The notes under the pieces are model-generated. The model was not told the origin of the DNA, did not search any database, and was given only the letters and a program-made list of their open reading frames with translations. Made by a program: the position numbers and the translations under genes. This document shows, piece after piece, positions 51,858-63,500 of a DNA stretch of 64,000 nucleotides. Position 1 is the stretch's first letter. Each line of letters opens with the position of its first letter. The DNA comes from Calliopsis andreniformis (taxonomy: Eukaryota > Arthropoda > Insecta > Hymenoptera > Andrenidae), in the NCBI RefSeq assembly GCF_051401765.1, contig NW_027480438.1:5394001-5458000 (forward strand). Reading direction: 5' to 3'.

Positions 51858-54383
51858 CAATCCTCAATCCTAATTCGTCACTCCTCAATACCCAATCCTC
51901 AATCTTCAATCCTCAATCCTCGATCCTCAATTCTCAATCCTTAATCCTCAATCCTCAATCCTCAATCTTCGATCCTCAATACTCAATCTTCAATACTCAA
52001 TCCCCAATCCTCAATCCTCTATCCTCAATCCTCAATCGTCAATCCTCAATTCCCAATCCTCAATCTTCAGTCCTCAACCCTCAATCTTCAATCCTCAATC
52101 ATCAATCCTCAAGTTTCAATCCTCAATACTCATTCTTCAATCCTCAATCCTCAATCCTCAATGTTCAATCCTCAATACTCAATCTTCAACCCTCAATCTT
52201 CAATCCTCAATCCTCTATCCTCACTCTTCAATCCTCAACACCCAATCCTCAATCTTCAATCCTCAATCCTCAATCCTCAATTCTCAATCCTCAATCCTCA
52301 ATCCCCAGACCTCAAACATCAATACTCAACCCTCAGTCCTCGTCCGCAATCCACAAACCTCAATCCTCAATCATCAATCTTCAATCATCAATATTCAATC
52401 TTCAATCCTCAATCCTCAATCCTCTATCCTCAATCCTCAATCCTGAATGTTCAATCCACCAATACCCAATCCTCAATCTTCAATCCTCAATACTCAATCC
52501 TCAATCCTCAATCCTCAATCCTCAGTCCTCAATCCACAATTCTCAATCCACAATCCTAAATCCTCAGACCTCAAACATCAATACTCAACCCTCAGCCCTC
52601 GTCCGCAATCCACAACCCTCAATCCTCAATCCTCAATCTTCAATCATCAATCCTCCATCCTCAATCCTCAATTGTCAATCCTCAATCCTCAATACTCAAT
52701 CCTCAATCTTCAATCCTCAATCCACAATCCTCAATCTTCAATCCTCAATCCTCAATCGTCAATCCTCAATTCCCAATCCTCAATCTTCAATCCTCAATCC
52801 TCAATCTTCAATCCTTGATCCTCAATCCTCAATCCCCAATCCTCAATCTTCAATACTCAATCTTCAATCCTCAATCCTCATTCCTCAGTCCTCAATCCTC
52901 AATCCTCATTCTTCAATCCTCAACACCCAATCCTCAATCTTCAATCCTCAATCCTCAATCCTCAATCCTCAATCCTCAATCCTCAATCCTCAAACCACAA
53001 TCGTCAATCTTCAGCCCTCAGTCCTCAACAATCAGTTGTCAATCCTCAATCCTCAATACAACATCATCAATTCACAGTTTTCAATACTCGATACTCAATC
53101 TGCAATCTTCAAATCTCTATACACGAACATCAATTCTCATCACTCAACCCTCAACACTCCGTCCCCAACCCTCAATATTCAATCCTCAATCCTCAATCCT
53201 CAATCATCAATCCTCAATACTCAATCTTCAATCCTCAATCCTCAATCCTCATACCTCAATCCTCAATCCTCAATCCTCAATCGTCAATCTTCAGCCCTCA
53301 GTCCTCAACAATCAGTTGTCAATCCTCAACCCTCAATACAACATCATCAATTCACAGTTTTCAATACTCGATACTCAATCTGCAATCTTCAAACCTCTAT
53401 ACACGAACATCAACTCTCATCACTCAACCCTCAACACTCCGTCCCCAACCCTCAATATTCAATCCTCAATCCTCAATCCTCAATCCTCAATCCTCAATCC
53501 TCAATCCCCAACCCTCAATCCTCAGTCCTGAAACCTCAATCCCGAATCCTCAATCGTGAATCCGCAAACTTCAGTCCTCAGTCCTCAACAATCGATCGTC
53601 AATCCTCAATCCTCAATGGTATATCATCAATTCGCAGTTTTCAATACTCAATCCCCATTCTTCAATATTCAAATCTCAATCCACAAACATAAATTCTCAT
53701 CACTCAGCCCTCAACACTCAGTCCTCAATCTTCAATCCTCAATACTCAATCTTCAATCCTCAATCCTCAATCGTCAATCCTCAATCCTCAATCCTCAATC
53801 CTCAATCTTCAATCCTCAATACCCAGTCTTCAACCCTCAATCTTCAATCCTCAATCCTCAATCCTCAATCCTCATTCTTCAATCCTCAACACCCAATCCT
53901 CAATCTGCAATCCTCAATCCTCAATCCTCAATTCTCAATCCTCATTCCTCAATCCTCAGACCTCAAACATCAATACTCAACCCTCTGTCCTCGTCCGCAA
54001 TCCTCAATCCTCAATCCTCAATCCTCAATCCTCAATCCTCAATCCTCAATCTTCAATCCTCAATACTCAATCTTCAACCCTCAATCTTCAATCCTCAATC
54101 CTCTATCCTCATTCTTCAATCCTCAACACCCAATCCTCAATCTTCAATCCTCAATCCTCAATCCTCAATTCTCAATCCTCAATCCTCAATCCTCAGACCT
54201 CAAACATCAATACTCAACCCTCAGTCCTCGTCCGCAATCCACAACCCTCAATCCTCAATCATCAATCTTCAATCATCAATATTCAATCTTCAATCCTCAA
54301 TCCTCAATCCTCTATCCTCAATCCTCAATCCTGAATGTTCAATCCTCAATACCCAATCCTCAATCTTCAATCCTCAATACTCA
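51858..54383. repeat. Module a, copy 4
   Basis: Continues the 14218 offset from module c, so c and a were copied together as one block of about 4.6 kb. The third anchor of its triplet is altered (TGGTATATCATCAATTCGC near 53617). It has CATACC for CAATCC near 53252. Confidence 0.86.
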
Positions 54384-56269
54384 ATCCTCAATCCTCAATC
54401 CTCAATCCTCAGTCCTCAATCCTCAATTCTCAATCCTCAATCCTAAATCCTCAGACCTCAAACATCAATACTCAACCCTCAGCCCTCGTCCGCAATCCAC
54501 AACCCTCAATCCTCAATCTTCAATCTTCAATCATCAATCCTCCATCCTCAATCCTCAATTGTCAATCCTCAATCCTCAATACTCAATCCTCAATCTTCAA
54601 TCCTCAATCCTCAATCCTCAATCCTCAATCCTCAATCCTCAATCGTCAATCCTCAATTCCCAATCCTCAATCTTCAATCCTCAATCCTCAATCTTCAATC
54701 CTTGATCCTCAATCCTCAATCGCCAATCCTCAATCTTCAATACTCAATCTTCAATCCTCAATCCTCATTCCTCAGTCCTCAATCCTCAATCCTCATTCTT
54801 CAATCCTCAACACCCAATCCTCAATCTTCAATCTTCAATCCTCAATCCTCAATCCTCAATCCTCAATCCTCAATCCTCAAACCACAATCGTCAATCTTCA
54901 GCCCTCAGTCCTCAACAATCAGTTGTCAATCCTCAATCCTCAATACAACATCATCAATTCACAGTTTTCAATACTCGATACTCAATCTGCAATCTTCAAA
55001 TCTCTATACACGAACATCAATTCTCATCACTCAACCCTCAACACTCCGTCCCCAACCCTCAATATTCAATCCTCAATCCTCAATCCTCAATCATCAATCC
55101 TCAATACTCAATCTTCAATCCTCAATCCTCAATCCTCAATCCTCAATCCTCAATCCTCAATCCTCAATCGTCAATCTTCAGCCCTCAGTCCTCGACAATC
55201 AGTTGTCAATCCTCAACCCTCAATACAACATCATCAATTCACAGTTTTCAATACTCGATACTCAATCTGCAATCTTCAAACCTCTATACACGAACATCAA
55301 TTCTCATCACTCAACCCTCAACACTCCGTCCCCAACCCTCAATATTCAATCCTCAATCCTCAATCCTCAATACTCAATCCTCAATCCTCAATCCCCAACC
55401 CTCAATCCTCAGTCCTGAAACCTCAATCCCGAATCCTCAATCCTGAATCCGCAAACGTCAGTCCTCAGTCCTCAACAATCGATCGTCAATCCTCAATCCT
55501 CAATAGAATATCCTCAATTCGCAGTTTTCAATACTCAATCCCCATTCTTCAATATTCAAATCTCAATCCACAAACATAAATTCTCATCACTCAGCCCTCA
55601 ACACTCAGTCCTCAATCTTCAATCCTCAATACTCAATCTTCAATCCTCAATCCTCAATCCTCAATCCTCAATCCTCAATCCTCAATCCTCAATCTTCAAT
55701 CCTCAATACTCAGTCTTCAACCCTCAATCTTCAATCCTCAATCCTCAATCCTCAATCCTCATTCTTCAATCCTCAACACCCAATCCTCAATCTGCAATCC
55801 TCAATCCTCAATCCTCAATTCTCAATCCTCATTCCTCAATCCTCAGACCTCAAACATCAATACTCAACCCTCTGTCCTCGTCCGCAATCCTCAATCCTCA
55901 ATCCTCAATCCTCAATCCTCAATCCTCAATCCTCAATCTTCAATCCTCAATACTCAATCTTCAACCCTCAATCTTCAATCCTCAATCCTCTATCCTCATT
56001 CTTCAATCCTCAACACCCAATCCTCAATCTTCAATCCTCAATCCTCAATCCTCAATTCTCAATCCTCAATCCTCAATCCTCAGACCTCAAACATTAATAC
56101 TCAACCCTCAGTCCTCGTCCGCAATCCACAACACTCAATCCTCAATCCTCAATCTTCAATCATCAATATTCAATCTTCAATCCTCAATCCTCAATCCTCT
56201 ATCCTCAATCCTCAATCCTGAAGGTTCAATCCTCAATACCCAGTCCTCAATCTTCAATCCTCAATACTC
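54384..56269. repeat. Module a, copy 5, left-truncated
   Basis: It lacks roughly the first 0.6 kb of the module. It repeats the right part of copy 4 at 1,887 bp and matches copy 3 at offset 8625. The copy 4 to copy 5 step is therefore an in-tandem duplication of part of the module. A GAATGTTC to GAAGGTTC change lies at about 56221. Confidence 0.83.
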
Positions 56270-58406
56270 AATACTCAATCCTCAATCATCAATCCTCAAT
56301 CCTCAGTCCTCAATCCTCAATTCTCAATCCTCAATCCTCAATCCTCAGACCTCAAACATCAATACTCAACCCTCAGCCCTCGTCCGCAATCCACAACCCT
56401 CAATCCTCAATCCTCAATCTTCAGTCATCAATATTCAATCTTCAATCCTCAATCCTCAATCCTCTATCCTCAATCCTCAATCCTGAATGTTCAATCCTCA
56501 ATACCCAATACTCAACCTTCAATCCTCAATCCTCAATCCTCAATCCTCAAACCTCAATCCTCAGTCCTGAAACCTCAATACCGAATCCTCAATCCTGAAT
56601 CCTCAATCTTCAGCCCTCAGTCCTCAACAATCAATTGTCAATCCTCAATCCTCAATAGAATATCCTCAATTCACAGTTTTCAATACTCAATCCCCATTCT
56701 TCAATCTTCATATCTCAATCCACAAACATCAATTCTCATCACTCAACCCTCAACACTCAGTCCTCAATCTTCAATCCTCAATCCTAAATCCTCAATTTTC
56801 AATCCTCAATACTCAATCTTTAATCCTCAATCCTCAATTCTCAATCCTCAATCCTCAATCCTCAATCCTCATTCCTCAATCTACAATCCTCAATACTCAA
56901 TCTTCAACTCTCAATCTTCAATCCTCAATCCTCTATCCTCATTCTTCAATCCTCAACACCGAATCCTCAATCTTCAATCCTCAATCCTCAATCCTCAATT
57001 CCCAATCCTCAATCCTCAATCCTCAGACCTCAAACGTCAAAACTCAATCCTCAGTCCTCGTCCGCAATCCTGAATGTTCAATACTCAATACCCGATCCTC
57101 AATATTCAATCCTCAATCCTCAACCGTCAACCCTCAATTCCCAATCCTCAATCTTCAATCCTCAATCCTCAATCCTGAATCCTCAAGCCTCAATACCAAA
57201 GCCTCAATCTTCAATCCTCAACACTCAATCCTCAACACGCAATCCTCAATCCTCAATTCTCAAACCTCAATCCTCAGTCCTCAGTCCTCAAACCTCAATC
57301 CTGAAACCTCAACCCTCATCCTCAATCCTCAATCCTCGAACCTCAATCTTCAATCCTCAATCCTCAATCCTCAATTCCCAATCCTCAAACCACAATCCTC
57401 AGACCTCAAGCATCAATACCCAACCCTCTGTCCTCGTCCTCAATCCTCAATCTTCTATCCTCAATACTCAATCTTCAATCCTCAATCCACAATATTCAAC
57501 CGTCAATCCTCAATCCTCAGTCCACAATCCTCTATCTTCAATCCTCAATACTCAATCCTCAATCCTCAACCCTCAATCCTCAGTCCTCAAACCTCAATCC
57601 CGAATCCTCAATCCTGAATCCTCAATCTTCAGACCTCAGTCCTCAACAATCAATTGTCAGTCCTCAATTCTGAATAGAATATACCCAATTCGCAGTTTTC
57701 AATACTCAATCCCCAATGTTCAATCTTCAAATCTCAATCCACAAACATCAATTCTCATCACGCGACGCTCAACACTCAGTCCCCAATCCTCAATCTTCAA
57801 TCCTCAATCCTCAAATCCTCAATCCTCAATCCTCAATCCTCAATCCTCATTCCTCAAACCTCAATCCTCAATCCTCAGTCCTCACCCTCAATTCTCAATC
57901 CTCAATCCTCAATCCTCAATCATCAATCCCAAATCCTCAATCCTCAATCCTCAATCCTCAATCCTCAATTTTCAATCCTCAATCCTCAATCTTCAATCCT
58001 CCATCCTCAATCCTCAATCCTCAATCATCAATCCTCAATTTTCAATCCTCAATACTCAATCTTCAATCCTCAATCCTCAATCGTCAATCCTCAATCCTCA
58101 GTCCTCAATCCACAACCCTCAATCCTCAGTCCTGAAACCTCAATCCCGAATCCTCAATCCTGAATCCGCAAACTTCAGTCCTCAATCCTCAACAATCAAT
58201 TGGGAATCCTCAATCCTCAATAGAATATCCTCAATTCACAGTTTTCAATACTCAATCCCCATTCTTCAATCTTCAAATCTCAATCCACAAACATTAATTC
58301 TCATCACTCAACCCTCAACACTCAGTCCTCTATCTTCAATCCTCAATCCTAAATCCTCAATCTTCAATCCCCAATACTCAATCTGCAATCCTCAATCCTC
58401 AATCCT
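56270..58406. repeat. Module b, copy 3
   Basis: Matches copy 1 at offset 16105 and copy 2 at offset 8632. Copy-specific changes include TTCATATCTC near 56707, GTCAAAACTC near 57037 and CAATTGGGAATCC near 58198, the last altering the anchor palindrome. Confidence 0.85.
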
Positions 58407-60549
58407 CAATCCTCAATCCTAATTCGTCGCTCCTCAATACCCAATCCTCAATCTTCAATCCTCAATCCTCGATCCTCAATTCTCAATCCTTAATCCTCAA
58501 TCCTCAATCCTCAATCTTCGATCCTCAATACTCAATCTTCAATACTCAATCCTCAATCCTCAATCCTCTATCCTCAATCCTCAATCGTCAATCCTCAATT
58601 CCCAATCCTCAATCTTCAGTCCTCAACCCTCAATCTTCAATCCTCAATCATCAATCCTCAAGTTTCAACCCTCAATACTCAGTCTTCAATCCTCAATCCT
58701 CAATCCTCAATGTTCAATCCTCAATACTCAATCTTCAACACTCAATCTTCAATCCTCAATCCTCTATCCTCACTCTTCAATCCTCAACACCCAATCCTCA
58801 ATCTTCAATCCTCAATCCTCAATCCTCAATTCTCAATCCTCAATCCTCAATCCTCAGACCTCAAACATCAATACTCAACCCTCAGTTCTCGTCCGCAATC
58901 CACAAACCTCAATCCTCAATCCTCAATCTTCAATCATCAATATTCAATCTTCAATCCTCAATCCTCAATCCTCTATCCTCAATCCTCAATCCTGAATGTT
59001 CAATCCACCAATACCCAATCCTCAATCTTCAATCCTCAATACTCAATCCTCAATCCTCAATCCTCAATCCTCAGTCCTCAATCCTCAATTCTCAATCCTC
59101 AATCCTAAATCCTCAGACCTCAAACATCAATACTCAACCCTCAGCCCTCGTCCGCAATCCACAACCCTCAATCCTCAATCTTCAATCATCAATCATCAAT
59201 CCTTCCATCCTCAATCCTCAATTGTCAATCCTCAATCCTCAATACTCAATCCTCAATCTTCAACCCTCAATCCTCAATCCTCAATCCTCAATCCTCAATC
59301 CTCAATCGTCAATCCTCAATTCCCAATCCTCAATCTTCAATCCTCAATCCTCAATCTTCAATCCTTGATCCTCAATCCTCAATCCCCAATCCTCAATCTT
59401 CAATACTCAATCTTCAATCCTCAATCCTCATTCCTCAGTCCTCAATCCTCAATCCTCATTCTTCAATCCTCAACACCCAATCCTCAATCTTCAATCTTCA
59501 ATCCTCAATCCTCAATCCTCAATCCTCAATCCTCAATCCTCAAACCACAATCGTCAATCTTCAGCCCTCAGTCCTCAACAATCAGTTGTCAATCCTCAAT
59601 CCTCAATACAACATCATCAATTCACAGTTTTCAATACTCGATACTCAATCTGCAATCTTCAAACCTCTATACACGAACATCAATTCTCATCACTCAACCC
59701 TCAACACTCCGTCCCCAACCCTCAATATTCAATCCTCAATCCTCAATCCTCAATCCTCAATCCTCAATCCTCAATCCCCAACCCTCAATCCTCAGTCCTG
59801 AAACCTCAATCCCGAATCCTCAATCCTGAATCCGCAAACTTCAGTCCTCAGTCCTCAACAATCGATCGTCAATCCTCAATCCTCAATAGAATATCCTCAA
59901 TTCGCAGTTTTCAATACTCAATCCCCATTCTTCAATATTCAAATCTCAATCCACAAACATAAATTCTCATCACTCAGCCCTCAACACTCAGTCCTCAATC
60001 TTCAATCCTCAATACTCAATCTTCAATCCTCAATCCTCAATCCTCAATCCTCAATCCTCAATCCTCAATCCTCAACCTTCAATCCTCAATACTCAGTCTT
60101 CAACCCTCAATCTTCAATCCTCAATCCTCAATCCTCAATCCTCATTCTTCAATCCTCAACACCCAATCCTCAATCCTCAATCCTCAATCCTCAATCCTCA
60201 ATCCTCAATCCTCAATCTTCAATCCTCAATACTCAATCTTCAACCCTCAATCTTCAATCCTCAATCCTCTATCCTCATTCTTCAATCCTCAACACCCAAT
60301 CCTCAATCTTCAATCCTCAATCCTCAATCCTCAATTCTCAATCCTCAATCCTCAATCCTCAGACCTCAAACATCAATACTCAACCCTCAGTCCTCGTCCG
60401 CAATCCACAACACTCAATCCTCAATCCTCAATCTTCAATCATCAATATTCAATCTTCAATCCTCAATCCTCAATCCTCTATCCTCAATCCTCAATCCTGA
60501 ATGTTCAATCCTCAATACCCAATCCTCAATCTTCAATCCTCAATACTCA
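58407..60549. repeat. Module a, copy 6
   Basis: Aligns with copy 2 at offset 16105, then at 16106 after a one-base insertion near 59204. The offset drops by 280 because one step of the anchor triplet is missing. Near 60170 it also lacks the CTCTGTCCTCGTCC cassette found in the other copies. Confidence 0.83.
59201..59210. repeat. One-base insertion that shifts the 7-bp phase
   Basis: This copy reads CCTTCCATCC where the sister modules (for example 43095-43103) read CCTCCATCC. All downstream alignment to module a copy 2 moves by one base. It is a copy-specific mutation, or a sequencing error. Confidence 0.8.
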
Positions 60550-63500
60550 ATACTCAATCCTCAATCATCAATCCTCAATCCTCAGTCATCAATCCTCAAT
60601 TCTCAATCCTCAATCCTCAATCCTCAGACCTCAAACATCAATACTCATCCCTCAGCCCTCGTCCGCAATCCACAACCCTCAATCCTCAATCCTCAATCTT
60701 CAGTCATCAATATTCAATCTTCAATCCTCAATCCTCAATCCTCTATCCTCAATCCTCAATCCTGAATGTTCAATCCTCAATACCCAATACTCAACCTTCA
60801 ATCCTCAATCCTCAATCCTCAATCCTCAAACCTCAATCCTCAGTCCTGAAACCTCAATACCGAATCCTCAATCCTGAATCCTCAATCTTCAGCCCTCAGT
60901 CCTCAACAATCAATTGTCAATCCTCAATCCTCAATAGAATATCCTCAATTCACAGTTTTCAATACTCAATCCCCATTCTTCAATCTTCAAATCTCAATCC
61001 ACAAACATCAATTCTCATCACTCAACCCTCAACACTCAGTCCTCAATCTTCAATCCTCAATCCTCAATCCGCAACCTTGAATCCTCAATACTCAACCTTC
61101 AATCCTCTATCCACAATCCTCAATCCTCAATCCTCAATCCTCAATCCTCAATCTTCAATACTCAATCTTCAATCCTCAATCCTCAATCCTCAGTCCTCAA
61201 TCCTCAATCCTCAATCCTCAATCATCAGTCTTCAATCCTCAATACTCAATCTGCAATCCTCAAACCTCAATCATCAATCCTAATTCGTCACTCCTCAATA
61301 CCCAATCCTCAATCTGCAATCCTCAATTCTCAATCCTCAATCCTCAATCCTCAATCCTCAATCCTCAATCCTCAATCTTCAATCCTCAATCCTCAATCCT
61401 CAATTCTCAATCCTCAATCCTCAATCCTCAATACTCAACCCTCAATCCTCAGTCCAGAAACATCAATACCGAATCCTCAATCCTGAATCCTCAATCTTCA
61501 GCCCTTAGTCCTCAACAATCAATTGTCAATCCTCAATCCTCAATAGAATATCCTCAATTCACAGTTTTCAATACTCAATCCCCATTCTTCAATCTTCAAA
61601 TCTAAATCCACAAACATCAATTCTCATCACTCAACCCTCAACACTCAGTCCTCTATCTTCAATCCTCAATCCTAAATCCTCAATCTTCAATCCTCAATAC
61701 TCAATCTGCAATCCTCAATCCTCAATCCTCAATCCTCAATCCTAATTCGTCACTCCTCAATACCCAATCCTCAATCTTCAATCCTCAATCCTCGATCCTC
61801 AATTCTCAATCCTTAATCCTCAATCCTCAATCCTCAATCTTCGATCCTCAATACTCAATCTTCAATACTCAATCCTCAATCCTCAATCCTCTATCCTCAA
61901 TCCTCAATCGTCAATCCTCAATTCCCAATCCTCAATCTTCAATCCTCAACCCTCAAACTTCAATCCTCAATACTCAATCTTCAATCCTCAATCCTCAATC
62001 CTCAATCCTCAATCCTCAATCCTCAATCCTCAATCCTCAATCCTCAGTCCTCAATCCTCAATCTTCAATCCTCAATACTCAGTCTTCAACCCTCAATCTT
62101 CAATCCTCAATCCTCAATCCTCAATCCTCATTCTTCAATCCTCAACACGCAATCCTCAATCTGCAATCCTCAATCCTCAATCCTCAATTCTCAATCATCA
62201 ATCCTCAATATTCAATCCTCAATACTCAATCTTCAATCCTCAATCCTCAATCCTCAATCCTCAATCCTCAATCCTGAATCCTCAATCCTCAATCCTCAAC
62301 CCTCAATCTTCTGTCCTAAAACCTCAATCCCGAATCCTCAATCCTGAATCCGCAAACTTCAGTCCTCAGTCCTCAACAATCAATCGTCAATCCTCAATCC
62401 TCAATAGAATAACCTCAATTCACAGTTTTGAATACTCAATCCCCATTCTTCAATATTCAAATCTCAATCCACAAACATAAATTCTCATCACTCAGCCCTC
62501 AACACTCAGTCCTCAATCTTCAATCCTCAATACTCTATCTTCAATCCTCAATCCTCAATCCTCAATCCTCAATCCTCAGTCCTCAATCCTCAATCTTCAA
62601 TCCTCAATACTCAGTCTTCAACCCTCAATCTTCAATCCTCAATCCTCAATCCTCAATCCTCATTCTTCAATCCTCAACACGCAATCCTCAATCTGCAATC
62701 CTCAATCCTCAATCCTCAATTCTCAATCCTCAATCCTCAATCCTCAGACCTCAAACATCAATACTCAACCCTCTGTCCTCGTCTGCAATCCTCAATCCTC
62801 AATCCTCAATCCTCAGTCCTCAATCTTCAATCCTCAATACTCAATCTTCAGCCCTCAATCTTCAATCCTCAATCCTCTATCCTCATTCTTCAATCCTCAA
62901 CACCCAATCCTCAATCTTCAATCCTCAATCCTCAATCCTCAATTCTCAATCCTCAATCCTCAATCCTCAGACCTCAAACATCAATACTCAACCCTCAGTC
63001 CTCGTCCGCAATCCACAACACTCAATCCTCATTCCTCAATCCTCAATCTTCAATCATCAATATTCAATCTTCAATCCTCAATCCTCAATCCTCTATCCTC
63101 AATCCTCAACCCTCAATCCTCAGTCCTCAAACCTCAATCCCGAATCCTCAATCCTGAATCCTCAATCTTCAGCCCTCAGTCCTCAACAATCAATTGTCAG
63201 TCCTCAATCCTGAACAGAATATTCCCAATTCGCTGTTTTCAATACTCAATCCCCAATGTTCAATCTTCAAATCTCAATCCACAAGCATCAATTCTCATCA
63301 CGCAACGCTCAACACTCAGTCCCCAATCCTCAATCTTCAATCCTCAGTCCTCAATCCTCAATCCTCAATCCTCAATCCTCAATCCTCAATCCTCAGTCCT
63401 CAATCCACAACCCTCAATCCTCAGTCCTGAAACCTCAATCCCGAATCCTCAATCCTGAATCCGCAAACTTCAGTCCTCAATCCTCAACAATCAATTGTGA

